Source: Paenibacillus sp. SYP-B4298 (GTDB taxonomy: Bacteria > Bacillota > Bacilli > Paenibacillales > Paenibacillaceae). Taken from it: a stretch of DNA of 64,000 bases. The stretch lies in the NCBI RefSeq assembly GCF_027627475.1, contig NZ_CP115484.1:681501-745500 (forward strand). Reading direction: 5' to 3'. Below are positions 25,553 to 34,243 of the stretch, piece after piece (position 1 is the first letter of the stretch; every line of letters starts with the position of its first letter). A model generated the notes under the pieces. The model saw only the letters and a list, made by a program, of their open reading frames with translations. It had not been told where the DNA came from and did no database searches. A program made the translations under genes and the position numbers.

Positions 25553-27790
25553 TTACCAGAAAAAACGTCCCGCCAACACGTTATCCTTCAGCAGCTTCAG
25601 TGTCTCCTGATCCTGTGCCAGCTCTTGCTCCATGCGGGCAAGCACTTCTTCCTTCTTCACATACTCCTCCGACATTGCAATATCTGCCTGTTCATTCGAA
25701 GCATCCAGGCGCAGGATACGCAGCGCATCGTCTTGCGCCTGCCATGGCGTCCAGGTAATTCCGTTCACACTGCCGGGATGGCCCGCATAGAGGAAGCCTT
25801 GCAGATAAGCCTGAATCGCCTGTACCAGCTCGGCCCGCCCTGGAGCATTCGCCTCACTGAAGTACCCTTTCGGGAAATAAGCCGCAATTCCGATGCTTTG
25901 CCCCGTCACAAATGCCATATCTGCGCCATGCGTTGCGCCCAGCAGCTTCTGCAGGTCAGCGGAGATGACCCCGTCCTGCTCTCCCCATGCGAAGCGATAG
26001 GCATAGACTGGCGGCTGGTCGTTCACCGCAGTTAGCCGTTCCGCCGCCCGCTCCACATTGAAGCTGCTGTAGAGCTGGCTTCCATAATGGACAGCCGCCG
26101 CGTATTGGGCAGACTTCCTCTCGTCCTTCAGAAGCGAGCCGTCATTAATGGCAGACGAGAAGGCGGGATCGCCGAAGGCAAAGGCGGAGAACTCTGTCTG
26201 CGTGCTGCCGAGAATCATCGGTACCTTCGCATATTGGCCAGAGGAGATTACATCGAAGCCCTTCTCCGGGATGACGGTGCCGTCCCGGAATAGATGCGGG
26301 AACGGTGCCATGCGAATCGCCGTGCTGCCGAATTCCGTGACCAGCTTGTCTGCTGGCAGGCTTCTCATGTAGGCCGATAGCTGAGCTGCTGTCTGGCTGT
26401 CCAGCCATGCGCGTGCTGCTGCTTCATCGGCACCGTGACCGTCTGCCATAGCAAGCTTGACCAGTCCGGCAGACGCCTTGGCATCGCCTTCGGCTGTTGA
26501 GGCTGTCGTCATACCGCCGCTCAGCACGAATGCCCGATGGAACAGTCCCTCGCCAAGCGGGGAGATGACGGCAGCCATCACATCACGTCCGCCCGCAGAT
26601 TGCCCGGACAGTGTCACGTTATGTGGATCGCCCCCAAGTGCGGCAATATTGTCCTGCACCCAGCGCAAGGACTGGAAGATGTCGAGCAGGCCAAAGTTGC
26701 CGGAGTCGCGCACCGCATCGCCAGTCTGCAGCGCAGGATGGTGCAGGAAGCCCATCGCGCCCAGCCGGTACTCGATCGAGATGACGATGCTGTTCGTCGC
26801 TGCTGCCAGGACATCCCCTGGGAATTCCTTGCTGGAGCCGGTCATATTGCCGCCGCCATGCACGAACAATAGCACAGGCAGCCTGGAGCTGTCCGTTGCC
26901 GGACGCCAGATGTTCAGATTCAGGCAGTCCTCGCTGCCGACGGTCTTGCCGCCGGATAGCTGCAAGCAGACAGGCGCGTAATCGGTCGCCTGCTTCACAC
27001 CCTCCCAGCGCTGAGGCTCCTGAGGGACTTGCCAGCGCAGCTCGCCAATCGGCGGCTCGGCATATGGAACACCTAGCCAATGCAGCGTGCCCGTCTTCTC
27101 ATCTGCTGCGCCCTCTAGGACACCGTACTTAGTCGTAATGCGTGTGCTCGCCTCATAGGCAGGGGCCTGCGCAGCAGCTTGCCAGCTCGCTTGCAGCGTG
27201 CGCTGCTCATACTTGTGTTGTACCTGCATCGCTTGGGCGGTCGCCTCTGCTAGCTGCAGATTAGTCAAGCTTCCCTTCCTCTGCAGCGCCGTCATGCCCT
27301 TGTCAGCGGCATAGGCCAACACATCATCCGCCTCGTAGTCTGTTCCTGCTTCATACCCGAGCGCCTTCAGCAGCACAGAGGCATATTCGGCCGTGGTCAC
27401 CTGACGCTGTGGCTCGAACCGATCATCCTCAGCCATCCAGCCGAGATGCGGGTGCGCCTTCAGATAATTCACGACCGGCGCGAGATATTTGCCAGCCTCC
27501 GCAGCATCGGTGAAGGCTGCTGCACCATCATACGCCAGCGCCTCCGCCTCGACACCCTTCAGCCGGACGAACAGCATCGCAGCTTGTGCTCTTGTCGCCT
27601 CCTTGCTCCAGTAACGGCTGGATACCCCCTGGCCGTCCCCCTTGATCAGCCCTGCTGCGACCAACTGCTGCACGGAATCCGTGGCTGTCGCTCGTTCGGC
27701 GCCAGAAGCCGCGATGCCGCCCAAGAGCGGGGCGGCCGCGATCGCCAGCCCGATTACACCTGTTAACACACGCTTCACTGTTGACTTCAT
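25553..27790 (-). CDS. Exported SLH-domain carboxylesterase (type B)
   Basis: A 745-residue protein starting at the ATG behind GGGGGAG. Residues 1-35 are a signal peptide. Residues about 38-195 resemble S-layer homology repeats (VQQLVAAGLIKGDGQGVSSR, YWSKEATRAQAAMLFVRL; WMAEDDRFEPQRQVTTAEYA), which bind cell-wall polymers. From about 215 a type B carboxylesterase follows: YGVLEGAADEKTG, EDCLNLNIWRP, the oxyanion hole FVHGGGN, and the nucleophile elbow LSGQSAGGRDV. The enzyme should hydrolyse esters at the cell surface; substrate unknown. A helical Gln/Glu-rich tail closes it. The order SLH then esterase in one chain is uncommon for this family, which is usually about 500 residues. Confidence 0.88.
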   Translation of the reverse strand: MKSTVKRVLTGVIGLAIAAAPLLGGIAASGAERATATDSVQQLVAAGLIKGDGQGVSSRYWSKEATRAQAAMLFVRLKGVEAEALAYDGAAAFTDAAEAGKYLAPVVNYLKAHPHLGWMAEDDRFEPQRQVTTAEYASVLLKALGYEAGTDYEADDVLAYAADKGMTALQRKGSLTNLQLAEATAQAMQVQHKYEQRTLQASWQAAAQAPAYEASTRITTKYGVLEGAADEKTGTLHWLGVPYAEPPIGELRWQVPQEPQRWEGVKQATDYAPVCLQLSGGKTVGSEDCLNLNIWRPATDSSRLPVLLFVHGGGNMTGSSKEFPGDVLAAATNSIVISIEYRLGAMGFLHHPALQTGDAVRDSGNFGLLDIFQSLRWVQDNIAALGGDPHNVTLSGQSAGGRDVMAAVISPLGEGLFHRAFVLSGGMTTASTAEGDAKASAGLVKLAMADGHGADEAAARAWLDSQTAAQLSAYMRSLPADKLVTEFGSTAIRMAPFPHLFRDGTVIPEKGFDVISSGQYAKVPMILGSTQTEFSAFAFGDPAFSSAINDGSLLKDERKSAQYAAAVHYGSQLYSSFNVERAAERLTAVNDQPPVYAYRFAWGEQDGVISADLQKLLGATHGADMAFVTGQSIGIAAYFPKGYFSEANAPGRAELVQAIQAYLQGFLYAGHPGSVNGITWTPWQAQDDALRILRLDASNEQADIAMSEEYVKKEEVLARMEQELAQDQETLKLLKDNVLAGRFFW

Positions 27791-28118
27791 CTTCTTGTCT
27801 CCCCCGTCTGAAAGAATCAGGATGGCTCTCTCTGTCCCTATGATAGCGGCTTCCGCTCGCAGCTACTACGACTATTCCGACATTGGGGATGTGGTTTTCC
27901 GACTTATCATGAGGCAGCCTGGAGTACTGGAAAGTAAGTAAATTTCTGTACGCGCTCTGGAAACGAGTCCGAAAGTATGGCGCTTTTTGTACGGGCATCA
28001 CGCAAAATGTGGACGACTTGGTAAGCCATTTGACATTGCCGCGTTTCACGTGGTCAAGAGGGGGGCGCTCATAATTCTCCCCTTTTAAGCACATAGGTAT
28101 ATTTTATGAGTAAATCGC
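27791..28118. other. Intergenic stretch without a gene
   Basis: The 328 bases between the divergent esterase and merR genes hold the esterase ribosome site at the left edge. I see no supported gene, RNA or repeat in it. Composition changes from GC-rich to AT-rich toward the right, which marks the start of the accessory region. Confidence 0.5.
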
Positions 28119-28150
28119 TTTACAATAACGCATACGTTATTGTTTATAAT
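28119..28150 (+). promoter_or_regulatory. MerR-type promoter and operator of the merR-mmpS-gap genes
   Basis: -35 TTTACA (28119-28124) and -10 TATAAT (28145-28150) are 20 bases apart, the over-long spacing typical of MerR-controlled promoters. The spacer is filled by a perfect inverted repeat, ACAATAACG and CGTTATTGT separated by CATA (28122-28143). Confidence 0.85.
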
Positions 28151-28175
28151 GACTTTGAGGAAGGAGCAGTAAACC

Positions 28176-28967
28176 ATGATACGAGTTGGAGAATTAGCGC
28201 AAAAAGCAAGTATCAGCAAAAGAACACTTTATTACTACGAACAAATTGGATTGTTACAACCCACACTTGTTTCAGAAAACGGGTATCGCTATTACGACGA
28301 GATTGCCGTACTTTACCTTCAAAAAATTCTGTTGTTGAAATCGATTGGCTATACATTAGAACAAATTAAAGAACTATTCCAAAATCAAAACTATACGAAA
28401 GAAAGCGATAATTGGATAGCTTCTTTAAATGAACAAATAGAGCTTATTGAACAGAAAAAAGAAGAATTAAGCCGTAAACAGTATTATCTTAAATCAACCA
28501 TTCATGCCATTCAACTTAAGGGAACGAGTGGTGTAAAAGATTTATTACTGGTTATTGAGGCGCTGAATGATCGCCCTCTTATAGAAGGTAAGGTACCGGC
28601 CGAATTTAGTGATGATTTGCCGTTAACTTCAAGGGAAAGGAGCATACTTAACCGTTTACCTGTTATGGGGAGTAATGATAGTCGAATGGAAGAAATTTTG
28701 GCGATTCTTCAACAAGTAAGCGATATGATGCCGGCATCTCCATACTCTTCAGAAGCTCAAGTCGTCGCTGGTCATTTGTATGAGAAGACATTAGAGCTAT
28801 TTGAAGGTGATGAACAGCTATTAGATAAATATTGGGAACTAATAAGGCCTGCTAATGGTGAGGAGCCCGTAGTGATGGGGATGGATAGCGAATTCATGGC
28901 TTATATAGATGAAATGATCAGCTTTTTTCTAAAGCAGAGAGAGGACGAACGACATGAAGAAAAATAG
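28176..28967 (+). CDS. MerR-family transcriptional regulator
   Basis: A 263-residue regulator. Residues 1-70 form the winged helix: MIRVGELAQKASISKRTLYY, YEQIGLLQPTLVSENGYRYY, LQKILLLKSIGYTLEQIKEL. A coiled-coil dimer helix follows (about 80-115, rich in Glu, Lys and Gln). Residues about 150-263 resemble a TipAS-like or antibiotic-recognition helical domain (LEEILAILQQVSDMM; HLYEKTLELFEGDEQLLDKYWEL), so it may sense a drug-like or lipid ligand; this is inference. The AT-rich codon use differs from the core genes. It overlaps the start of the MmpS-like gene by 14 bases and probably controls its own promoter. Confidence 0.9.
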   Translation: MIRVGELAQKASISKRTLYYYEQIGLLQPTLVSENGYRYYDEIAVLYLQKILLLKSIGYTLEQIKELFQNQNYTKESDNWIASLNEQIELIEQKKEELSRKQYYLKSTIHAIQLKGTSGVKDLLLVIEALNDRPLIEGKVPAEFSDDLPLTSRERSILNRLPVMGSNDSRMEEILAILQQVSDMMPASPYSSEAQVVAGHLYEKTLELFEGDEQLLDKYWELIRPANGEEPVVMGMDSEFMAYIDEMISFFLKQREDERHEEK

Positions 28968-29430
28968 ACAAGCATGGTTTATAAAAAAGCACATGGGGCA
29001 CCTGGTTTTACTGATTGGTGTATTGCTTATGTTGTCAGCTTGCGGAATAGCAAAGGACACGATTGATGGAATGACGGGTGAGGAATCGAAAGAGGAAATG
29101 GGTAAGGATTCTGATGTCATCATTGTAGAGGTAGTCATCGAAAGTGATGGCGATTCAGCAACTGATCTTGAGGTAGACATAAATGCTCGTAAGACTCCAG
29201 AAAGCGTTTATTTCGATTCCATCGACGTTCCCTATAGAGAGGAATTTGCCGTTTCCAAAGACGCATTTATACCGCTGACTTCCACACAGGTCAAGGCAGA
29301 AAAAGCTGACGATGCCAGTTGGATAAGCTGTACCATTCTTTATGACGGTGAAGTGGTAGCGAATCATAGATCTAGAGGAGATAGGGCGCAGGCCGTTTGT
29401 GAGAAGACCTTCCGTCTGGGTCCGGGATGA
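28954..29430 (+). CDS. MmpS-like lipoprotein
   Basis: A 158-residue exported lipoprotein. A basic start and a long hydrophobic core (HLVLLIGVLLMLSACG) lead to the lipobox LSAC near residue 33. The mature part starts with an acidic stretch and then a beta-sandwich with the pattern VIIVEVVIESDGDSATDLEV, IDVPYREEFAV and WISCTILYDGEVVANHRSRG ending QAVCEKTF. The two cysteines (ISC and AVC) and the DGxVV turn fit the MmpS family, known from mycobacteria as accessory partners of lipid exporters. No MmpL partner is present. It overlaps merR and is followed at 54 bases by a GAP-family gene. Confidence 0.65.
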   Translation: MKKNRQAWFIKKHMGHLVLLIGVLLMLSACGIAKDTIDGMTGEESKEEMGKDSDVIIVEVVIESDGDSATDLEVDINARKTPESVYFDSIDVPYREEFAVSKDAFIPLTSTQVKAEKADDASWISCTILYDGEVVANHRSRGDRAQAVCEKTFRLGPG

Positions 29431-29484
29431 ACGTAGGAGCGTTTCTCCAGATAAGCGGTTTAATACAAAAAAGGGGGAACCATT

Positions 29485-30222
29485 ATGTTATTTACAGCCT
29501 TGCTGTCAAGCCTTGTCGTGCTGGCATTAATTGATTCCACAAGTTTCGGTACACTGTTGATACCCATTTGGCTACTTATGACTTCTCAACGTGTTCGAGT
29601 AGGCAGATTTTTTATTTACTTGTCCACAGTTGTGGGATTTTACTTTTTGGCAGGTCTAATGATCATGTTTAGTGCTGACGCGTTTCTAAACAGATATGGT
29701 TCATTGCTTGAATCCCATTCATTTCTGTATGGGCAAATCACTTTAGGAATCGTGTTAATGGTGGTTAGCCAGCTTATGGATACGAATAAAGCGCGTGCAC
29801 TTGCTGCGGAACGGGCAGCAAGAGGAGAGGGTCGTATTTTAAAGTGGAGAAATCGTGTTATGGGCGATTCAGTTTCCAGCCAAGGCTCTATCGCTATGCT
29901 TATCGGACTTGCGCTGACCGCTGTCGTACTTGAAATAGCAACAATGCTCCCCTACCTGGCGGCGATTGGTCTTATAGCTTCTGAGGGGCCTTCATGGCCG
30001 ATGTCCGGCATCCTGTTATTCGGTTATTGTATCGTCATGGTTGTACCTGCGTTTGTTCTGCTAATCGGACGACTTATCGCTTATCGTACATTGAAGCAAC
30101 CTCTTGTCAGATTGGATAGATGGTTAGTAAAAAACGCCCAAAGTACCACAGCCTGGGTTATTGGCATTGTTGGCTTTCTATTAACTGCGAACGCTATTTA
30201 TGATCTAGGGTGGGTCGGTTGA
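29485..30222 (+). CDS. GAP-family (Sap-like) membrane protein
   Basis: A 245-residue protein with six hydrophobic segments, starting behind AAAGGGGGA. It opens LLSSLVVLALIDSTSFGTLL then IPIWLLMTSQRVRVGRFFIY, the signature of the GAP family (named after mycobacterial glycolipid/sulfolipid addressing proteins, LysE-like fold). A charged loop near residues 105-130 (KARALAAERAARGEGRILKW) divides the two halves. In mycobacteria such proteins help move lipids to the surface together with MmpS/MmpL. The gene pair here is the only part of that set visible. Role in this host is inference. Confidence 0.75.
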   Translation: MLFTALLSSLVVLALIDSTSFGTLLIPIWLLMTSQRVRVGRFFIYLSTVVGFYFLAGLMIMFSADAFLNRYGSLLESHSFLYGQITLGIVLMVVSQLMDTNKARALAAERAARGEGRILKWRNRVMGDSVSSQGSIAMLIGLALTAVVLEIATMLPYLAAIGLIASEGPSWPMSGILLFGYCIVMVVPAFVLLIGRLIAYRTLKQPLVRLDRWLVKNAQSTTAWVIGIVGFLLTANAIYDLGWVG

Positions 30223-30260
30223 TTCATTGGCGTAATAATGGAGGTGGGTTCAAGTTTCAC

Positions 30261-30419
30261 GCAAAGAGCCCATGATCATACAGATTTATCCAAGGATTGG
30301 TTAAATGGAATAAGGGTATTTCAATATCAACCCAATGATACTATTATTACCTACTTACCTCACATAGAGGCACAGCTTGATGAATATGTAATATCCTAAA
30401 ATTCAGCCATTAAAATTGG
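30261..30419 (+). pseudogene. 159-bp fragment copied from the BtrH-like gene at 41010-42038
   Basis: These bases align without gaps to 41483-41641, with about eight mismatches counted by eye (near 95 percent identity). Two changes break the frame product: a TAA appears at the codon matching GAA in the intact gene. No other part of that gene is found next to it; 36 bases further right lies the end of the IS256-like element. It is a leftover of a duplication or recombination. Confidence 0.9.
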
Positions 30420-30454
30420 GCTCAATCTAAAAATTAGCGGTTGAACTTTTGAAC

Positions 30455-31800
30455 GGGTCTGTCAAGAATTTTGTGTAAACGGAATTAGGCGATAAAGCCC
30501 CCGAGGGGGCGACTTCCCCCTCAGCTTAAATGTTGCCCGACCCGATCTGGAAAGAAGACGGACAGTTGGAGAAGCATCTGTCCCCCCAATTCTGTACCCG
30601 GCCTGTCCATTTGCGAACAACATCCATCGTAGAGAGATAGAGCATCTTGAGCAAGGCTTCATCGGAAGGGAAAATGCTCTTGCCCTGTGTCACCTTACGT
30701 AGCTGGCGGTGGTAGCCTTCGATGATGTTCGTCGTATAAATGAGCTTACGAATTTCTGGCGGGTACTTGAAGAAGGTGGATAATTCCTCCCAATTCTTAC
30801 GCCAGTGGATACTTGGTTCCCCAAACCTCTTCAAAGCGATCCAGTTCTACTCGCGCCGCTTCTTCCGTAGCCGCTTTATAGATGGGCTTTAAATCGGCAG
30901 TTACCTTTCTGAGGTCCTTATAGGACACATAACGCGTGGAATTGCGAATCGGATGGATAATACACTTCTGAATTTCGGTCTGTGGATAGCAAGCAGTAAT
31001 CGCCTGAGAGAAACCAGTCAGGTTATCCACACAGGTAATAAGGATGTCCTGAACGCCGCGATTTTTCAGCTTGTTCAGCACGCTGAGCCAAAACTTGGCC
31101 GATCGTTTTCCCCAATCCATATGCCCAGTACATCCTTATTGCCGTCCAAATCAATGCCAATGACCATGTATGCAGCCTTATTCACAATGGCGCCATCCTA
31201 CTTCACTTTGAAGTGAATGGCATCGAGAAAGACAACCGCGTAAACGCTTTGCAGCGGACGATTCTGCCATTCTTTGACCAGCGGCATGATTTTATGGGTG
31301 ACGTTGGAGATGAGCGTAGGCGACACTTCAATTCCGTAGAGCTGCTGAAGATGATCCTGAATCTCCCGCGTGCTGACGCCTTTCGCATAGAGCGCGATGA
31401 TCTGATCTTCGATACCGGTCACGTTGGATTGGAATTTCTTGACCACCAGCGGCTCAAACTCGCCTTGACGGTCACGAGGAACTGCAATCTCCTGCTCTCC
31501 GTACTCGCTAGTAATCTTTTTACGGCTCTTACCATTCCGAGAATTAGCCGTTGTTTTTTCGGTCGTGTCATGTTTGACATAACCCAGATGGGTGTCCATC
31601 TCCGCCTCTAGCATTTCCTGGATTGTTTCGGCAAACAGGTCTTTTAAAGCGTTTTGTGCATCCTGTGCAGTCACCAACTTATTTTCTTTTATGAAGGTTC
31701 TTAATTGCTCCTTGGTCCACAGTCCCATGTGTTCTCCCAACCTTTCTGTTGATTCCATTTTAATAGGTTTTGGAGTTTACACAAACTATTTTACAGACTC
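30455..31800 (-). mobile_element. IS256-family insertion sequence, inactive
   Basis: About 1346 bases bounded by imperfect inverted repeats: GGGTCTGTCAAGAATTTTGT at the left and the complement of ACAAACTATTTTACAGACTC at the right. The size fits the family. I see no 8-base target duplication: the flanks read TTTTGAAC and GCACATGA. The transposase inside is broken in at least three places. Confidence 0.88.
30526..31758 (-). pseudogene. IS256-family transposase, three lesions
   Basis: The reading begins MGLWTKEQLRTFIKENK and passes through the family segments ETIQEMLEAEMDTHLGY, EIAVPRDRQGEFEP, IALYAKGVSTREIQDHL and VVFLDAIHFKV (first catalytic Asp). Lesion 1 is a TAG at 31198-31200. The frame then continues (DGAIVNKAAYMVIGIDLDGN) to a one-base loss near 31101, after which SAKFWLSVLNKLKNRGVQDI resumes in another frame with the second Asp (CVDNLTGF). 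Lesion 3, near 30810, is a short deletion before WRKNWEELSTFFKYP; the catalytic Glu region NIIEGYHRQLRKVT is still readable. The element cannot move itself. Confidence 0.9.
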
Positions 31801-32026
31801 GCACATGATAAGGAGCCGCGGCGAGTTGCTTTCTCTGGTGCGCTGCCTGCAGCGAACCATGGCGATGACTACACTCCACCACGGAAATGCCGCAGCGCTT
31901 CAGGAGGCGGTAGCAGCGCCAATTAGACCTGTGGATCCAGATGAAGCATGTTTTCAAATTAACCGCCAGCGCTTCTGCGCAAGTAGGCTGGCCTCTAGGA
32001 TCGAATGGATCAGAGTAGACGAATAG
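31801..32026 (+). other. Coding-like remnant downstream of the insertion sequence
   Basis: One frame from the IS end to a stop at 32024 is open with normal codon texture (LLSLVRCLQRTMAMTTLHHG; QINRQRFCASRLASRIEWIR) but has no start and no family I recognise. It may be the C-terminal end of a gene whose front was lost when the IS entered. The remaining bases to 32112 hold nothing I can identify. Confidence 0.35.
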
Positions 32027-32112
32027 GGTTGCTGTATTGTCATCCTGTTATTATCGCTCGCTACATCAAGTCGCGTTATCCAATGGGAACGCAGACTCAA
32101 GATTCTCTCACA

Positions 32113-33393
32113 TTATTTCGAACGTTTATACTCAACTATAGCTTGGTTGTTACAGTCTCCAGAATCAACGAATCGATTTCTGGCTGCACCTAAACCAATC
32201 ACACCAAGTAGTGCAGACGCAACAACCAACAGCATCAGAGGAAGGCCCCAACCATGAGTGACATCGTGTAGAAATCCAATGAATGCCGGACCTAATGCCG
32301 CCAGTAAATATCCGATGGATTGTGCCATTGCAGATAGTTCAGCTGCCTGGAGGGCGTTTCGAGTGCGCAGGCCGAAGAACATCATTGATAAGCCGAAGGC
32401 AGAGCCACCACCTAGCCCCAGGATTATCACCCAGATCGCTAACCAATAGATACTGCTATAGACAAGACCAAGTGAGCCGATCACAAGTGAAACGGATGTC
32501 ATAATGACTAATAAATACTGGTTACGCATGCGCCCCGCTACGATAGGAACGATAAAGGCACAGGGAAGGGAAGCCATGATCAGAATGGAGAGATACCACC
32601 CTGATTGACTTGAACCAATGCCCTGACTTTGGAGGATTTCAGGAAGCCAAGCGACTAATACATAGAAGATGATAGATTGTATCCCCATAAAGAGTGTAAC
32701 TTGCCATGCTAACCCAGATCGCCATATCTTCATTGGCTGCTTGCCCGCTTGATTACTTGCGATCGTTACGGGTTTGGCTGAAGGTTTGAGCTGTGGCAGC
32801 CAAAATAGAATGGAAATCATGCTAAGTACGCCCCATATGCCTAGAGCGCCTTGCCAGCTCAATCCTGCACCTACAGCTAGGGGAATGCTGATCCCTGAGG
32901 CGATGGCGCCACATAAATTCATAGAAACAGAATAAATACCTGTCATCGAACCCATGTGCTTCGGGAATTCGCGTTTAATGAGGCTCGGCAGCAAGACATT
33001 ACATACGGTGATCGCAAGCCCTAGTAAAGCAGTTCCGACATACAAGGTGGCCACACCTGATAACGAGCGAATCATGATGCCGATGGTCAATACAATAAGG
33101 GAAATCAGAATTGAACGTTCTATCCCATACCTTCTTCCTAATTTCGGAATAAAGGGAGACAGCAAAGCAAAGGCAACGAGTGGAACGGTGGTGATTAAGC
33201 CAGCCAGCGTGTTTGAGAGCCATAAGTCGTCTCGAATCAGACTGACCAAAGAGCCGACTGAGGTGAGAGGAGTACGCAAGTTTGCAGCGACAATAATAAT
33301 ACCGATGATTAAGAGCCAGCGCTTCAGTGGTATACGAGAATGGTTGTTGGAGATGGTACGATGTTGATCGAGTGATGGTTTGGGTGCATCCAT
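32113..33393 (-). CDS. CynX/NimT-type MFS transporter
   Basis: A 426-residue protein with twelve predicted membrane helices. The family pattern is clear in the first helix (IIVAANLRTPLTSVGSLVSL), in the MFS loop region RRYGIERSILI, and in the second half (LPEILQSQGIGSSQSGWYLS; LGLGGGSAFGLSMMFFGLRT). Relatives export or import small anions and nitroimidazole-type compounds; YycB of Bacillus is similar. Substrate is unknown. The GntR regulator lies directly upstream on the same strand, 64 bases away, and is the likely controller. Confidence 0.85.
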   Translation of the reverse strand: MDAPKPSLDQHRTISNNHSRIPLKRWLLIIGIIIVAANLRTPLTSVGSLVSLIRDDLWLSNTLAGLITTVPLVAFALLSPFIPKLGRRYGIERSILISLIVLTIGIMIRSLSGVATLYVGTALLGLAITVCNVLLPSLIKREFPKHMGSMTGIYSVSMNLCGAIASGISIPLAVGAGLSWQGALGIWGVLSMISILFWLPQLKPSAKPVTIASNQAGKQPMKIWRSGLAWQVTLFMGIQSIIFYVLVAWLPEILQSQGIGSSQSGWYLSILIMASLPCAFIVPIVAGRMRNQYLLVIMTSVSLVIGSLGLVYSSIYWLAIWVIILGLGGGSAFGLSMMFFGLRTRNALQAAELSAMAQSIGYLLAALGPAFIGFLHDVTHGWGLPLMLLVVASALLGVIGLGAARNRFVDSGDCNNQAIVEYKRSK

Positions 33394-33457
33394 TTGGCTT
33401 CCTCCCGGATTTGGCTTTCAAGTTTAAAAAGATGTCCTTGAGCGAGAACATTGTGTA

Positions 33458-34129
33458 TTAACTCAGTGAGGCGCGAGCTTGTTCAATATAGGCGCGAACA
33501 GCTTCTTCAGCTTTCTGACCATTTTGCTCAACAATAGCTTGATAGAGCCGCGTATGTGTGTCGTAATAAATCTTTTCATTGTTCAAGTCGGTTGTTTCTA
33601 ATATTGTGTGCTGCAATGCCTCAGAAATATGGTTATACAAACTTGACATGAGTGTGTTGTGTGAAGCGGCAATCACACTCTTATGAAAAGCGACATCCCA
33701 GTGAGCATAAGCTTTGAGGTCTTGTAGGTCAGCAGCCTGTCTACATTGTTCGAGACAGGTGCGAAGGGCATCCAGATCCTCATCGCGCCTTCTGGCTGCA
33801 GCCAGGATTGCCGCTTCTCTTTCCAGTGCATATCGAACTTCCAAGCTCTCAAGTCTATCTGTATGTTGAATGACCTTCTCGATAACTGCCCCCAGAACGC
33901 TAGATGAGCAGACATACGTTCCATCTCCTTGTCTGGTCTTCAGCAGCCCTGCATAAGTCAGAGCGCGAATTGCTTCCCTTAAGGTATTGCGGCTAACTTG
34001 AAGTTGTGCCATCAGTTCGGGCTCAGGCGGAATCCGCATCCCCACCTGCCACTCGTTGTTTTCAATCTTCGCCTGAATTTGGCAAGCGACCTGTTCGACC
34101 AGAGTCAAACGCTGAGTCTGTATTAACAA
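33458..34129 (-). CDS. GntR/FadR-type transcriptional regulator
   Basis: A 223-residue regulator. The TTG at 34129 is eight bases after GAGGAG; a GTG three codons upstream overlaps that site and is less likely. Residues 5-75 form the GntR winged helix (RIPPEPELMAQLQVSRNTLR, EAIRALTYAGLLKTRQGDGT). Residues about 90-223 form an all-helical FCD domain with the acidic/His metal-site residues expected (DVAFHKSVIAASHN; YYDTHTRLYQAI). FadR-type members bind small acids. It probably regulates the MFS gene behind it. Confidence 0.88.
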   Translation of the reverse strand: MLIQTQRLTLVEQVACQIQAKIENNEWQVGMRIPPEPELMAQLQVSRNTLREAIRALTYAGLLKTRQGDGTYVCSSSVLGAVIEKVIQHTDRLESLEVRYALEREAAILAAARRRDEDLDALRTCLEQCRQAADLQDLKAYAHWDVAFHKSVIAASHNTLMSSLYNHISEALQHTILETTDLNNEKIYYDTHTRLYQAIVEQNGQKAEEAVRAYIEQARASLS

Positions 34130-34215
34130 AAGTATCACTCCTCATCATTAAACGTAGGATGTTTGGTATATTGGTATTATTATATCAGAACATTCATGCT
34201 TTGAGAAGATGAAAT

Positions 34216-34230
34216 TAATAATCGTTATCA
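34216..34230 (+). promoter_or_regulatory. Fur box upstream of the DUF2306 remnant and AraC gene
   Basis: TAATAATCGTTATCA closely follows the 7-1-7 Fur box (TGATAATNATTATCA) when read on the minus strand. It lies 14 bases before the truncated membrane gene and would put the AraC regulator behind it under iron control. Confidence 0.6.
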
Positions 34231-34243
34231 TAAGGAGGCGGCA

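Noticed and set aside
28106-28369. 87-codon frame overlapping the merR start
   Set aside because: It lies in another frame over the MerR winged helix, includes the promoter and has no ribosome site.
30455-31800. Target-site duplication of the IS256-like element
   Set aside because: The eight bases on each side (TTTTGAAC and GCACATGA) do not match, even when the ends are shifted by one or two bases.
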